64,000 nucleotides of DNA. Origin: Zygaena filipendulae. Lineage: Eukaryota; Arthropoda; Insecta; Lepidoptera; Zygaenidae. Numbering within the stretch: position 1 is the first letter of the stretch; every line of letters starts with the position of its first letter. Below the pieces are notes generated by a model, which saw only the letters and a program-made list of their open reading frames with translations, did no database searches and was not told where the DNA came from. Below are positions 31,150-42,620 of this stretch, piece after piece. Made by a program: the position numbers and the translations under genes. The DNA is taken from NCBI GenBank assembly GCA_907165275.2, contig OU015652.1:13717001-13781000 (forward strand), given 5' to 3'.

Positions 31150-31563
31150 ACTATTGTTTGTCACTCCCGCCCCATAACAGTTGCAGCCGTCGGTCGAACA
31201 ACACGCGCGTCACAAACCATCACAGAACTCGCTACTGGCACTCAAGAAAAAAAAAAATACATTAACATACAACAAATTAAGAATTCAGTTAAAAAACAAA
31301 AAAAGAACCAATTCAAATTTTTATGCAAATATATCTGTAATTACAAAAATCAATCAAGACGAAGCTTCGCATAAAGCTAAAAAATTCAATTGTCGAATCG
31401 AATTAAAAAAACAAAATCGAATTCCGAGTGCGCATGTCGAATTTTCGAATTGATTCGAAGTGGAGTGATAAAAAAAGTTTTTCGTGAAACATCTAGAGGA
31501 GAATAAATAGTTCTTCGAGTAAGCCGAGATGACCCCGGTCGGGCTTCTATTCAAAGTGAACAG
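31150..31563 (+). CDS. Candidate first exon of an unidentified gene
   Basis: The ATG at 31529 (GCCGAGATGA) opens 11 codons, beginning MTPVGLLFKVN, that end CAG|gtgagt, a perfect donor, in phase 2. The 380 bp upstream start in a GC-rich promoter-like stretch (31158-31240) and could be a long 5' untranslated region. The nearest downstream exon with a fitting phase is 38365-38416, 6.8 kb away; joined, it would put a Ser at the junction. I do not recognise the protein. The coding part is too short for more than a modest claim. Confidence 0.35.
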
Positions 31564-31959
31564 GTGAGTTAGCGTGTATTTGTTAAGTGTTTGTGCATTT
31601 GTATGCACTTGTACCGCGGCATGCGAGCTCGAGACTTTTTAAAATAGGAACCTACTTAGTTAACCATCGAGAATGGATGAGACGTGTTAATATATGCAAG
31701 TCGTGCCTCTTTTCTCGGTCTTATGAATACTAAAGCGAATACCTACTGGAGTTTACTTAAGTAAGTAGGTACTTGGTATTACTGTTTCTCGATAGATTGT
31801 TAAAATATAGATAAAAAGAAGCCAAAAACCAAATCAATGCAGTCGAAAGTATTGAAAGCTTCAAAATTAGTTTTTATGTAGTAGGTAGGGACTCTAAATT
31901 TACATCAAATTTTAAAGTTTGTACGAGATGTGTCTTTTAAAAATATTTTTTATCAAATA

Positions 31960-32000
31960 AAACCTTCCCTTACCTTACCTTACCTTACCTTACCTTATTA
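31960..32000. repeat. CCTTA microsatellite
   Basis: About six CCTTA units follow TATCAAATAAAACCTTCC, which may be a retroposon poly(A)-type end. Confidence 0.8.
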
Positions 32001-32707
32001 AAACATAATTTAATTATTAAAAGTAAGCCGTGTAAATTCCTAAAAAAATGAATTTGGAATTTACACATACTTTCAAACATAAACATAACACAGAAAAGGA
32101 AAACACAGAACCTTACCTTTTTAAGTTGGTTACTAAAAATATAATATGTATACGGTCTGTTGCAATTTACCTACATACCTATTGTTATCTTCAGTATTTT
32201 TTCAGTTTGTGCAAAAAATTACATTTACTGGAACTGTGGGAAAAAATTTACTTGATATTTTATAACTACTTATACCTACATGAATCTGCAGTATAATTAT
32301 AGTGAAGCCAGGAAACTGCGTTGATACTTTGGTTTTAACCATGACACTTAATAAAGTAAATCTCACATTGCCTGCGACCATTACTACGAGTACAAAAATC
32401 GTTTTAAAACAAATGAGGAAGAAAGACGCGCGCAAAAGCGTAAAGTATAAGACAATGTAAAGTCTGTTTAGAGATACGATCTCCATCGGAATTTTTATAA
32501 GGTGATTAAATTTTATGTTCAGGTTTCCAGTTTTAATGCCATCTAGGTACTCGTGATACTGTTTAGTTCTTGTGAGCATTAAAGAAAACGTTGTGAAAAT
32601 GTGTCCTATCCGTGTGTTGCAATAGTTTAGTTAGTACAGTAATTATAATACGTCATCCGTTTACAATCAGTGTCATTTACAAATTTTTCGCTTAAGAAAA
32701 TTAATTT
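32001..32707. other. Intergenic or intronic, nothing assigned
   Basis: AT-rich; frames at 32048-32296 and 32202-32579 overlap on opposite strands and have no family. Confidence 0.4.
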
Positions 32708-32852
32708 TAAGGCCGCACTCAGAGTCGTTTTAATGATTACTAATTAACATAAATGTAATTAATTTAACGAACGTCACTGATTGCGGCAGTTTTGTTTTAA
32801 AAATCTCTACTTAAAATTAAGTATTCCTTAAAACGACTGAGTGCGGCCGTTA
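32708..32852. mobile_element. MITE-B copy 2 (short form)
   Basis: GGCCGCACTCAGAGTCG at the left and CGACTGAGTGCGGCCG at the right, with internal GATTGCGGCAGTTTTG as in copy 1. At 145 bp it is an internally deleted derivative. Confidence 0.85.
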
Positions 32853-32999
32853 GTATTGTTTTGGTGAGGACTGGTCAGCCAGTTCAATATCATTTGAATG
32901 CAGCATCTTCTGATGATGCATGCATGCAGCATGTCGATGTTTTCTTAATATTAAACAATTTAATACTAAACAATAAGCGTTTCAAACTATAGTTCGATA

Positions 33000-33360
33000 A
33001 ATCACTACATACAATAAAACAAAGTCCTCTGCCACCTCTATCTGTATGTCTGTCTATTTATAATAAACATGTAAACCATGCGGTTTTTTCATCAATAGAT
33101 AGTGATTTATGAGGAAAGTATATAATTTGTTAAGGTTTTGTGTATATTTGTTGAAGTATAACAATTATTGTTGGAAGTGTCGGAAAAAGTGCATTAAATT
33201 TTGCACACTAAACGCTGTTAAAAAAAAAAAAATTATTCTGCCATTGGATACAATATTAGGGGTTAGGGGTACAGAGAAGGATATACATAACATGGTATTT
33301 TTGTCCAGAATTCCCGCGGGAGCTCCGAATTTAACACGGGGAAAAGCTAAAATATATCGA
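33000..33360 (-). repeat. Head repeat, body 7 and core fragments
   Basis: ACAAAGTCCTCTGCCACC and TCTGTATGTCTGTCTATTT mark body 7 (compare 47940 and 58170). A minus-strand core with TTCCCGCGGGAGCTCC lies near 33310. Confidence 0.6.
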
Positions 33361-33369
33361 AATTGACAG

Positions 33370-33970
33370 ACGTCGCCATTTATAAACGGACAAATTATAC
33401 AAATCGCTTACGACATCTATGTGTCACCGTTTTGACTGTGTGAAATCACATTGTTCTGACAAATTACATCAACTTTACTTTATTGGTTGGTAAAATTACT
33501 GTTTCATTGTGTAAATCACAATGCTGGTCAATTTACACAAACTTTGGTTAGATTTACCTATATTTTCTTTAATTTTAACGACGATTTTCCTGAATTCTAC
33601 TTATAATCAAAGTAAAATTACATAATTGCGTACTTTTTCAGATTTTATGTAACATCAAGTTCTATTTTGGCAATTTTACACATTTTTAAAGTAAAGTTAC
33701 ATATTTTTTATGTATTGCCCCGGTGGAAACCCAAACCCATGTGTAAAAATACAAATATTTCTGTAATTAAACACATTTTAGTTACTATTACATAAATTTA
33801 CACTGAAATTACAAAAAATATGAAATTTCGAAGAAAATATGTAAAATAAACGAAAATTATGTACTTTGCCACAATTTTATTTACTTTTACATTTTTTTGG
33901 GCACTTTCTACAGGTTTATGTAAATTTTTTTCATTTAAAATTACATAATTTTTAACAGTGTATAATGTAA
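33370..33970. repeat. AT-rich block with recurring GTAAAATTACA words
   Basis: GTGTAAATCACA, GTAAAATTAC and TGTAAATTTTT-type words recur in both orientations. The end TTTTTAACAGTGT (33948-33960) mirrors CGCTGTTAAAAA near 33212, so the whole may be an element of about 750 bp holding the body 7 fragment. Superfamily unknown. Confidence 0.4.
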
Positions 33971-34374
33971 AATAGAACAGGATTAAATTCAAGTTTGTTC
34001 ATTCGATCGACGAAGTGGAAAGTGAGCGAGTTACAATAGTTAGAGCTTTTTCCGCTCGAAAGCTCGACTGGTTTGTGAGGAAGCTCCGATTACCTATGAA
34101 CTAACTAACGGTCGTGTGTCGCCATTTGACTTGTATCTGTTCTGTTGGTATAAAATTCAATAAAAAAAGAGGTAACTTGTCGTAGCGATACATTTCTTAG
34201 ACAATTTAATAGAAATTTGTTGGGAAATATTTCTTATTCAGTTATCGATTGCTTGCTGTTTTTCCTGTGCGAGTTTTACCTCTTAATTATCTACATGTAA
34301 TTTATTAAAATGACTTCACATCATGAAACAAACTCCTTCGGTTGGAAAGAGTCGCTTTACTTTATACCTACTCG
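33971..34374. other. Intergenic or intronic, nothing assigned
   Basis: GAAAGCTCGACTGG and related words near 34055 are unremarkable; no gene seen. Confidence 0.4.
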
Positions 34375-34452
34375 TTATTAGGGTAGGTACATAGGGTACT
34401 ATTTGTCTCGGAGTTCCCGCGGGATCTCCGAAATTTACGCGGACGAAACGAC
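34375..34452 (-). repeat. Head repeat core, minus strand
   Basis: ATAGGGTACTATTTGTCTCGG, GAGTTCCCGCGGGATCTCC and ACGCGGACGAAACG form a minus-strand core without tail. Confidence 0.65.
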
Positions 34453-35007
34453 GCGGACGGTTCATACCCCAGTCTGGTACATTTACAAGTTCTTATATCC
34501 ATAGTTATCACACTGAAATACTTATAAAACAGTTTAACGGAATGTTTACATGATGTAGTTCAGATAATATTATGTGCTTGAGTTATCTTGCTGTAACACG
34601 CCAATCATTAGGCCTAGTTAATGATATGTTTTACATCTCTAATTATAAGGTACGCATCATTGCTCTTGCTAACACAAGTATTGGTAGAGTTAATTTTTTC
34701 GACTCGTTAGGTCTAGAGTACAGATTTTTAGTGCAACAATCTGCTAAATAAAGAATAATTTAGTTCGATACGCGAGCAGAGCCGCATGTGACAGCTATAT
34801 CTATTAATAAAATACAAAAGAACTAATGTATCTAAAGAGTTTATGTAAAAAAGAGTGAGATGTATCTTTTGGAATACACTCATAGCAAACTGAGTTAAAT
34901 ACTGTTTTATTTTTAGAATTTTTGGATCATCGCATTGACTTATCTATATTTTTTTATTTTAAGATCATTGGTGAAGCGTTAACTGTTAATTTTCTTATTA
35001 TATTTAT
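34453..35007. other. Intergenic or intronic, nothing assigned
   Basis: No supported features. Confidence 0.4.
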
Positions 35008-35213
35008 ACTAGCTGTTCTCCGCAGTTTTAACCGCGTTAGTTTCGGGATTACCGCGGGGATTCCGCGACAAAAATTAGCCTGTGTGCTTCTCCGTACCTC
35101 TGACAACGTGTATGCAAAATTTCATGATCAGTTGAGTATCTCTAGTTAAGGCGTGATAGCGTAACAAACAAACAAACTCACATTCGCATTTAAAATAATA
35201 TAAATTAAGGATT
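35008..35213 (+). repeat. Head repeat, body 3
   Basis: CTAGCTGTTCTCCGCAG, ATTACCGCGGGGATTCC, GCAAAATTTCATGATCAG, CAAACAAACAAACTCAC and an AAAATAATATAAATTAAGGAT end. Confidence 0.8.
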
Positions 35214-35699
35214 ATTACACATTTCTCTAGTTTTGTTTACTAACCAATATATCGTGAGAATCAAACCTACGACATCCGACTTAAACATGTGAAGCGGTTA
35301 CGGAGGCGTTATTAATTAAACATGAAGTTCATTTTAAACACACACATTAATTCAAGTGCTGCAAGTAAGGTAGTTTCGAATTTGAATTTCTTAAGAGATG
35401 AAGACTATAGACGCTGTTTGTGTATGTATTGAAACATCTAGATGTCTAGATAGAGCGCTGGATAGCGATCCCTTGGACGATTGGTCTGATTTTGAAAACT
35501 TATCATACACCGAATAGACGTAGTAATAGTAAATCTATTATTTAACTTGTGGTAATAGTGAAGTTCTGAAATTCTCGAAGGTAACCCATTAAGACAAAAG
35601 TGCTGGTTACCTAAAGAAGATTTTACAATTACATTTGCAACACATAGAACGTTCCTATTGCCACGATCGGTCGGTTATGGTTCCTATTATCTATGTTTC
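35214..35699. other. Intergenic or intronic, nothing assigned
   Basis: No supported features. Confidence 0.4.
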
Positions 35700-35787
35700 T
35701 TAAGATTAGGCACTGTTGATGTTTGTTTCTTTTTCTTGTGTGTTGTGCTGAAATAAATGTATTTTCTTCTTCTTCTTCTTCTTCTTC
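35700..35787 (+). repeat. LINE 3' end with TTC tail
   Basis: TGTTGATGTTTGTTTC, TTTTTCTTGTGTGTTGTGC, TGAAATAAATGTATTTTC and a TTCTTCTTC tract. AATAAA at 35753 is the likely poly(A) signal. Confidence 0.75.
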
Positions 35788-36354
35788 AAAATATGTAGGT
35801 AACAACATAAAACAAAACAATCAGTCGAATTAACAACTTCTTTTTCAAGTTGGTTAAAATGGGCACAGATAATATTATAATACCAATAAATGGGGCAGGG
35901 CGAGGTTTCGCTTCACACACCCCAGTAATTAAGAAACATGAAAACTAATGATAAGCTATCACTAGAAGCTGTCGCTGTTTAGCTTAGTCATTTTGCCCTG
36001 CCTTACCTACACAAAATTTTGGTTGCACCCTAAGTTTTGTACCAGTTACTAATGTTTGTAACTAATTTTTGTAAGTATATACCATACCAGTTTGTGGCAG
36101 ATACTTGTGTAGTCAACTCGCGTAATCTAGGTCAGGTTATTATTATTTTGTTCCTTCTTCATCGATGAATTTATACACTGAAAACGAGTCACGAAAATAA
36201 GTTTAAGTTTACATAAATGAATCTGGATCAATTAGATCTGTGTGTTGTGAAGTGTAGGTACTTGTAAGTGTTGATATAAAAAGGTTTAATCGAATGTGAC
36301 TTGGTGCCATATAAATGGACCACATTTGGCGGTTTTAATTTTTTTTTATATTAT
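35788..36354. other. Intergenic or intronic, nothing assigned
   Basis: No supported features. Confidence 0.4.
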
Positions 36355-36545
36355 ACTAGCTGTCCCCCGCTATTTCATCCGCGGTAATTTCGGAGTTCCC
36401 GTGGGAATTACGGGATAAATACTATCCTATCTTTTAAGTTGGGCCAAATTAGAACACTGTGACCAAATTTCATCATGATCGATTCAGTAGTTTCGGAGTT
36501 CATCGCGGACAAACAACGTGACACGTGATTTATATATATTAAGAT
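36355..36545 (+). repeat. Head repeat, body 5
   Basis: CTAGCTGTCCCCCGCTA, GTTCCCGTGGGAATTACGG, TTCATCATGATCGATTCAG, GCGGACAAACAACGTGAC and ACACGTGATTTATATATAT. Confidence 0.85.
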
Positions 36546-37497
36546 AAGATTTATTTAGGTTTATTTTTATGATAATTCTGCACTATTAGGTATGGGTACA
36601 GTATTTATTCTATTTTCGTTTATTTTCATATGTTTTTTTTTCAAATGTAATATCGTGGACTTTCACCCCTGTAAGGACCTTAAACAATGAAGTGACAACT
36701 TTATTCGGAGATTGGAACTAGATGAGTAAAAGTGTAGTAACAAAGATAAAATGTTAGATGTCGTTTCTTGTATCTCAATAAATCTCGTACAGTAACTTCA
36801 CGGTCCATTGCGTCGTTTATGTCGATTATTGAACAAAACGTCCACACTCCGGCCCCGGCAGCGCCGCAATAGTTCCGTTGCAAAAAACGTCCCATAACTC
36901 ATGCGCACGCGCCTGCATTACACCGACATTAGCCACAATGAGAGGCTGCACATCATTTTCGCATTATTGACTAATTACCGGACTTAAAAGAAAAACACAT
37001 TTTTTAAGCCGACTGGTAGATACAGCTTGATATATTGTTTACTGGAAAGTGAACTTTAAGAACGCACACAAAAGACTGGTAATATGTAATTAATCTTCGA
37101 AATCTTGAAAGTGGATGTAGAATGTATAAAGGTGTAGATACTTTGTTGTTATAAGTACTTGTAATGTAATTGATACTTTCATTCTAATATCTACTTACTG
37201 TAAGTAATGTAAGAAATGGGTGATCAGTGGGTAATAATTACTATTTTAGAATAATAGGGTATCTATGGAAGAGGCCACAGAGTTGTGAATGAACTAGCAA
37301 GTATCTAGATCTACAATAGAGTATATTTTGTCTACATTAATATTTGTTAACTAACCCTCTGAGGCAAGCGTAGCGTGTCTAAGTTTGTAGGTATGCATGT
37401 TTTTTTAATGATAATGATGATAAGAAGAAATCATTTATAATTATTAATTAGTGATGTGACAGCTGTATCTTAGTGTAGCTAAAGCGAGTGAAGCTGT
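36546..37497. other. Intergenic or intronic, nothing firmly assigned
   Basis: A GC-richer patch (36840-36920) contains GTCCCATAACTCATGCGCAC and a minus-strand frame (36701-36895) with no recognisable family. It may mark a minus-strand transcription start, but nothing else supports that. Confidence 0.3.
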
Positions 37498-37752
37498 CTC
37501 TCTAGGTGCCAGAGCAGTTCGCGCGGTCTCACTCGCGATAATTTCGGGAGTTCCCGCGGAATTGTTCCATACAAACTTTGCAACACCTTTTCGCCCCCAT
37601 ACGGGTTGAACTTACAAAAATCCTTTCTTATCAGATGCCTACGTAATACAAAGAACACACCCTCCAAATTTCAGGTCTCTATACGATCAGCGGTTTAGGC
37701 TGTGATGATCCGTGAGTCAGTCATTCTGTATAAAGCATTTTATAGTATAAAT
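37498..37752 (+). repeat. Head repeat, body 4
   Basis: CGCGCGGTCTCACTCGCG, GTTCCCGCGGAATTG, TCCATACAAACTTTGC, ATCAGCGGTTTAGGCTGTG and GCATTTTATAG. The first bases of the head have decayed. Confidence 0.8.
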
Positions 37753-38002
37753 TAATTAAGTGAAATCGCTGACTAAAGGACGCTGGAAGACAATCTCGCT
37801 CTACCGGCTAGGGTCGGTACTGACTTTGTGGCAGACACGTCGAAGTCGAACGAACGAACGCATCACATAATATAGGCGTGGGTTGAAACTCAACAATTTA
37901 CTCGAGCACTAGGGAAATTTCGTGAGGGAACCATAGCTTGGTATAAGAAAATTTTCCAAGCCTGAACCTTTAAAAACCGACCTCCTGTTGATTAATTGAT
38001 TA

Positions 38003-38245
38003 ATCCTTACTATAGTATTATAAAAAAATGTGAAAGTGAGATTGTTTGTTTGTTATGCCTTTATGCCCTAACGGCTCAGCCGATGGTCACGAAATTTTGC
38101 ATGCACGTTGACACACAGGGGTACAGAGAAGGACATAGGGTACTTTTTATCCCGAAATCCCCACGGAAACTCCGCAATTACCGTGGGCACAGATAATATA
38201 AGTATACTAGTACCGTGGGTGAATCCGCAGGTAACAGCTAGTAAA
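38003..38245 (-). repeat. Head repeat, body 3
   Basis: AATCCTTACTATAGTATT (tail), TTGTTTGTTTG, GGGTACAGAGAAGGAC, a CCCGAAATCCCCACGG core and a duplicated head near 38215-38243. Confidence 0.8.
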
Positions 38246-38364
38246 TACATACTTAAATAATATGTAAATTTTAATGAAACGTTTGTATCAAAATTCATTT
38301 GGAGAAATTCACAATCTTACATTTAGACATACCTACTTAAGTTTTTTTTTGCATTTTGTTCCAG

Positions 38365-38416
38365 CGAGGGTTTGTTCACCTGCCCAGTGAACGCTTCACC
38401 TGTCGACTACGCTAAG
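38365..38416 (+). CDS. Candidate 52-nt internal exon
   Basis: A long pyrimidine tract and acceptor (tttgttccag|) open a 52-nt segment ending AAG|gtgaga. The acceptor is phase 2; the readable peptide is EGLFTCPVNASPVDYAK. This matches the phase of the first-exon donor at 31563. The family is not recognised; CP and NAS (a possible N-glycosylation site) hint at an extracellular protein. The frame happens to continue open past the donor to 38634 by running into a small MITE. Confidence 0.4.
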
Positions 38417-38548
38417 GTGAGATCTATTATTTACTTACTTAAGAATTCCTTTAAAAAAATCTATTTAGCACTCGGCACTTGTGTAAACTTATTTTTAGTA
38501 CTTCTCGTCTTTAAAGTGTTTATAGATGGCGTTAATCTGCTGAATAAG

Positions 38549-38633
38549 TCTCACACTACTTCAACTTTTGTGGCAGAGCTTACAAAAGCTCTTGCGCAGT
38601 CGAACGGGTTGTTTTCGTTCAATGTAGTGTGAA
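38549..38633. mobile_element. Small MITE with TCACACTAC ends
   Basis: TCACACTACTTCAAC on the left and GTTCAATGTAGTGTGA on the right enclose about 55 bp with CTCTTGCGCAGTCGAACGGG. It is non-coding. Confidence 0.6.
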
Positions 38634-39434
38634 CCTTTGATGAAAGATGTCGCTGTGTAGTTTCTTTTAATTTGTGAGCTCCTTATCTGGGAAATGCTAG
38701 GTAGGTACCTAGTTAGGAATAGGTAGATTGATGTATCCAATACAATTTTTTTTTACCACAATTTTTTTTATTGCTAATACAAGCTTGGCATGGACATTGA
38801 AAATATTGCGTATCGGTGCGATGAAGCCGATTGGGTATTAGGTTCTGATTTTTTTTGCACGTTAATTAATTACGTTAAAGGTAAAATGGGTTTAAAATAC
38901 AAGTAGGTACAGTTTTTACTTTTTTAAATTTTGTCTTAAATTTTATATAAGTAATATGGATAAGTTTTTCATGTGATATATCCTAATAAATACGACTATC
39001 GGCGATTTAAAAAAGAAATTGTTGTTTGGATACGCGTTCAAAATAAATGAAGAATTAATAGATAATGAAGTTTTATTCTCATATTAATTGGTATGAAAAA
39101 GAGATGACAATATACGTATCTTATATCACAAGGATTATGCAGAAACGGCACTAATGAATTTGATTTGAACCTACATATTATTATTTCTGTTGTAACGTGG
39201 ATGACATAAATTGACATTGACCTAAAATATCGCGCGGTTAAAGTCACGAAAAATATGTGCGTATCTGCGTGTACCTAGATAAAAATGTCTCAAAGAATTT
39301 TGTCTACCTTGTTTGACAAGGTGAAAATACAATGAAAATACTTTACATACTCTACTATTCGATAATGAATCTTAATTAAAAACTAAGGTTATATTCAGCG
39401 TATTGTTTTTTAATTTTCGTTCAGTTTCGGTGTT
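38634..39434. other. Intergenic or intronic, nothing assigned
   Basis: AT-rich, no supported frames. Confidence 0.4.
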
Positions 39435-39477
39435 GATCCGGCTCGAAGGACTAACGACTGGTCCTACGAGCCGGATC
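39435..39477. other. Strong 17-bp hairpin, LTR-leader-like
   Basis: GATCCGGCTCGAAGGAC, a 9-nt loop, then GTCCTACGAGCCGGATC: 16 of 17 positions pair. The right arm TGGTCCTACGAGCCGGAT resembles the block after the BEL 5' LTR (TGGTCCATCGACCCAGGAT). It may be the leader of an older, otherwise eroded BEL/Pao element. Confidence 0.55.
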
Positions 39478-39995
39478 CTAGAACAATAACTAACAGCCGC
39501 CGAGCGGAGATTACAAAATTTGATGCAGTAACAAATCATCGTTGTTCTAAACCAGAAAGCCTAACTAATTGTCATCAATTAAGCGCTAATCCATCGATTA
39601 AACATCGATGGTAGTTATGTTAGGCATCGACATAACCAAAACACGGCGATTTGGCACGCGGAGTGCGCAAACGCATTGCCGTGTCACTCACCTCGCGAGA
39701 CGACCTTGCAATGCTAACCAGTCACGCGACACTGTAGCCATCTCTTTCTAGCCTTCAGCCTCTATATTAATGTTTTCTCTCTCTAGCAAAGTTGCTGGTG
39801 GTGTTATTATTCTAGTCCATTTCGAAGATCGTTGTTTCTTTCGCACAATACATATAAGCTAGATAGTGAAACGGACATGTTATAAAGTTAGTAGATCAGG
39901 ATCCATCATCTCAAGATAATAGTACGGGAGATACCGATGCTAATTCGGGAGACACTCGAGCGTCGTTGGGACCTATTGGGTTTTGAAGATTAGGA
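39478..39995. other. CpG-richer region, nothing assigned
   Basis: It contains the 21-bp hairpin CCATCGAT-TAAAC-ATCGATGG (39591-39611) and a GC-rich stretch (39645-39735). It could be promoter or old LTR sequence; no coding support. Confidence 0.35.
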
Positions 39996-41345
39996 GATAT
40001 AAACAAAATAAGGTTATATGATATTTTTTCATTCACCGGTGGGTTTAGCTTCTACAGGCTTTCAAAAATGTAAAAAAAAATAGTAAAATGGAAATACTCG
40101 AGCGCGTCAGATATTGTAGTTTAGATACTCCAAGGTGTCTCTGATATCGAAAATATATTCATCTGCCCATTTGCGTGGTGGGGGTGGCCATCCGGAAGGG
40201 GAGAAAATGAAAAAAAAAAACATTTACTCGAGCGCGTCAGATATTCAAAGGGGATGTTAAGTGAGCCTTAAAAATGCACCCCTTCGAAAATCTGCCGATT
40301 TGGAGGTGACGCAAGGTAGTAGCGAATTTTTGAAAATGCAAAAAAAAATCTCAATTTTGAAATACTCGAGCGTGTCAGATTATTTTACAGAAGGTTCAGC
40401 TTGCAGTCCAAGTTATGTTGGCTTAAAATCTGACAATAATTTTGAGGGATATTATTAATCTGACTGCTAGAAACAAAAATTATGATTTATTTTTAATTTT
40501 TTTTTATTTCTGATGTAAGTTTAATAACTTTATGAGCTATTTCTTGTTCACAAAAAACACACTTTATATTTCTATGAAATATGTAAAAGCTCACAAAATA
40601 TTATTCACAAAACTAACTTTAAAGCACAAACAAGCCATTTCGTTTTACATATAATAACATGAACGCGTTGTTTTGTGATGAGCTTTATTATATAATATAT
40701 ATAATTACATTAAAGTGAAAGGTGAACCTATAGTTTGATGTAATACTTACCTTAACTTTTTTTAATATGTATTTTAACCGACCAAAAAAAGTTATAATTC
40801 GACACGTTTAGCGCCGTGGTATACTGTGATGACGTTATGGCGACGGAAAGTAGTGTGAGGACGGTGCGAGAGAGTGAGAGATAGAGAAAAAGTAAAAGGG
40901 AAAGAAAGACAGAGATATGAATAGGTACATGTTTCACTGCAGCTGCTCGTTCGATTCGAAGACGATTTTTGTTTCTTCGGCTTATGAAAATCGGCAGATT
41001 ATATTTTTCCCGCTATCCTTGAGTTATTTACTTTAAAATAAAAAACAAATCAACTGCGCTCGAGAATGTCGAAGTTGCGTTTTTTTTTTGCAAGTTTGTG
41101 ATCCTCTAACTCCTTTACGTCACGTTCAAATGGTCAGATTATTCATATACATACTTCTCACTATGTAATTAACCCACCATATCTTAATCTGACGCGCTCG
41201 AGTATTTCGAGTTATCGATTTTTTTTTACTAATCTGATCGGTTATTCTAGACGCACCCACCAGTGTAGAGGGCCTATATTTGGTGGAGGTACTCAACATG
41301 GTGCAAGGTACCCCCCTTATGTTCATCTGACGCGCTTTAGCTAAT
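39996..41345. repeat. Cluster of TACTCGAGCGCGTCAGAT motifs in both orientations
   Basis: Plus copies at 40095, 40225 and 40363 (spacing 130 and 138 bp) and minus copies ending near 41204, 41336 and (decayed) 41065. Plus copies and the clearest minus copy follow an A-rich run of 9 to 11 bases. The two sets face each other across about 650 bp. It looks like subterminal repeats of a larger unknown element. A GA-rich purine run lies at 40857-40915. Confidence 0.6.
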
Positions 41346-42137
41346 CCACAAATCCCCTCTTGGCGGTCCGTACTATAATAAGATATCGGTTATCTTGTAG
41401 ATGTCGTCATTTAATAATAGGTCATCCGTCAGTGCCATAAGTAGGTATGTTTATAAATTTCCGTAAAATTTTAAATTTTGATGTTGTTTACTTTAGAATG
41501 ATGCGGTATTGTGTAAAAGAAAAGTTTAATCTTAAGATTAAAGATTAAAGCACAGCCTAAGATAGATTATACCTATCTACCTATATACCTACTAGTAGAA
41601 ATCGAGAACTTAAAGCATATCGCAAACTTTATTGTTAGTATACATATTATAGCCTATTATTCGATGCCATTTTTTTACTGTAAGTATTAGTGTTTACTAT
41701 GTTGGTGTAACTTTTAAATAAATAAATAATGAATTGTTTTTGGGGAACAAAGTATAATACAATATATTTGAATCTAAGTATGTGATCTTACTGATCACAT
41801 AGGTCACATTGTTGGTATATTAAAATAAAATTTAAGAAATTTTCTAATGTCCACATTGCTCTACGGCACACGGCCGCAAGTCTCCGAGCGGCGCGAGCGC
41901 AGGTCGTGAGAACCGGCGCGGTGCGTTGCTAGCGTGAGCTTGCGTCGGTGAAATCAATTGGATCTTATGTTGGTTAGGTATCTATCTATCGATTGACTAT
42001 TGATTACAATATCTTAAAATCTCTATTTTGTGATCTCAACTGAATTGACATATATTTGGTTATGATTATCTTTTTATTAAACAAGACTGATTTAGATTAC
42101 ATAGCATTTGCTTTGGTGAATGTAATTTTATATCTAT
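41346..42137. other. Intergenic with a short GC island
   Basis: Positions 41865-41945 are strikingly GC- and CpG-rich (GGCCGCAAGTCTCCGAGCGG, CCGGCGCGGTGCGTTGC) in AT-rich surroundings. There is no open frame; it could be a transcription start or a MITE remnant. Confidence 0.35.
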
Positions 42138-42620
42138 ACTAGCTGTCCCGCACGGTTTCACCCGCGATAATTTCGAAGTTCCCGCGGGATTGTTCCATAC
42201 AAACTTTGCAACCCCTTTTCATCCTTTTAGGGGTTAAATTTTCAAAAATCCTTTCTTATTGGACGGACACACCCTCCAAGTTTCAGTACTCTACGATCAG
42301 CGGTTTAGGCTGTGCGTTGATCCATCAGTCATTCAGGACAAAGCATTTTATAAGTTATCTATATTAACAGACAAATTTAAGGTTTCGTTGATAATTATAA
42401 TAATAATAATATTTGTTACTAGTTGTGCCCCGTGGTTTGGCGTTAATTTCAGAGTTCCCGCGGGATTTCCGGGATAAAAAGTACCCTATGTGTTAATCTG
42501 ATGTACAAGCTATATTATTGTACAGTTTTATTTAAATCCATCCAGTAGTTTTTGCGTGAAAGAGTAACAAACATCCATCCACACATACAAACTTTCGCAT
42601 TCATAATATTAGTAAGGTTT
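42138..42620 (+). repeat. Two tandem head repeats (body 4, then body 1)
   Basis: 42138-42362 has CTAGCTGTCCCGCACGG, TGTTCCATACAAACTTTGC and GTTGATCCATCAGTC. 42417-42617 has CTAGTTGTGCCCCGTGG, AAGCTATATTATTGTACAG, ATCC units and an ATAATATTAGTAAGG end. Confidence 0.85.

Noticed and set aside
36701..36895. Minus-strand frame of 64 codons
   Set aside because: No splice sites, start context or recognisable family.
38417..38634. Continuation of the 38365 exon as one long frame
   Set aside because: It passes a good donor, becomes AT-rich and then enters a small MITE; an intron is more likely.
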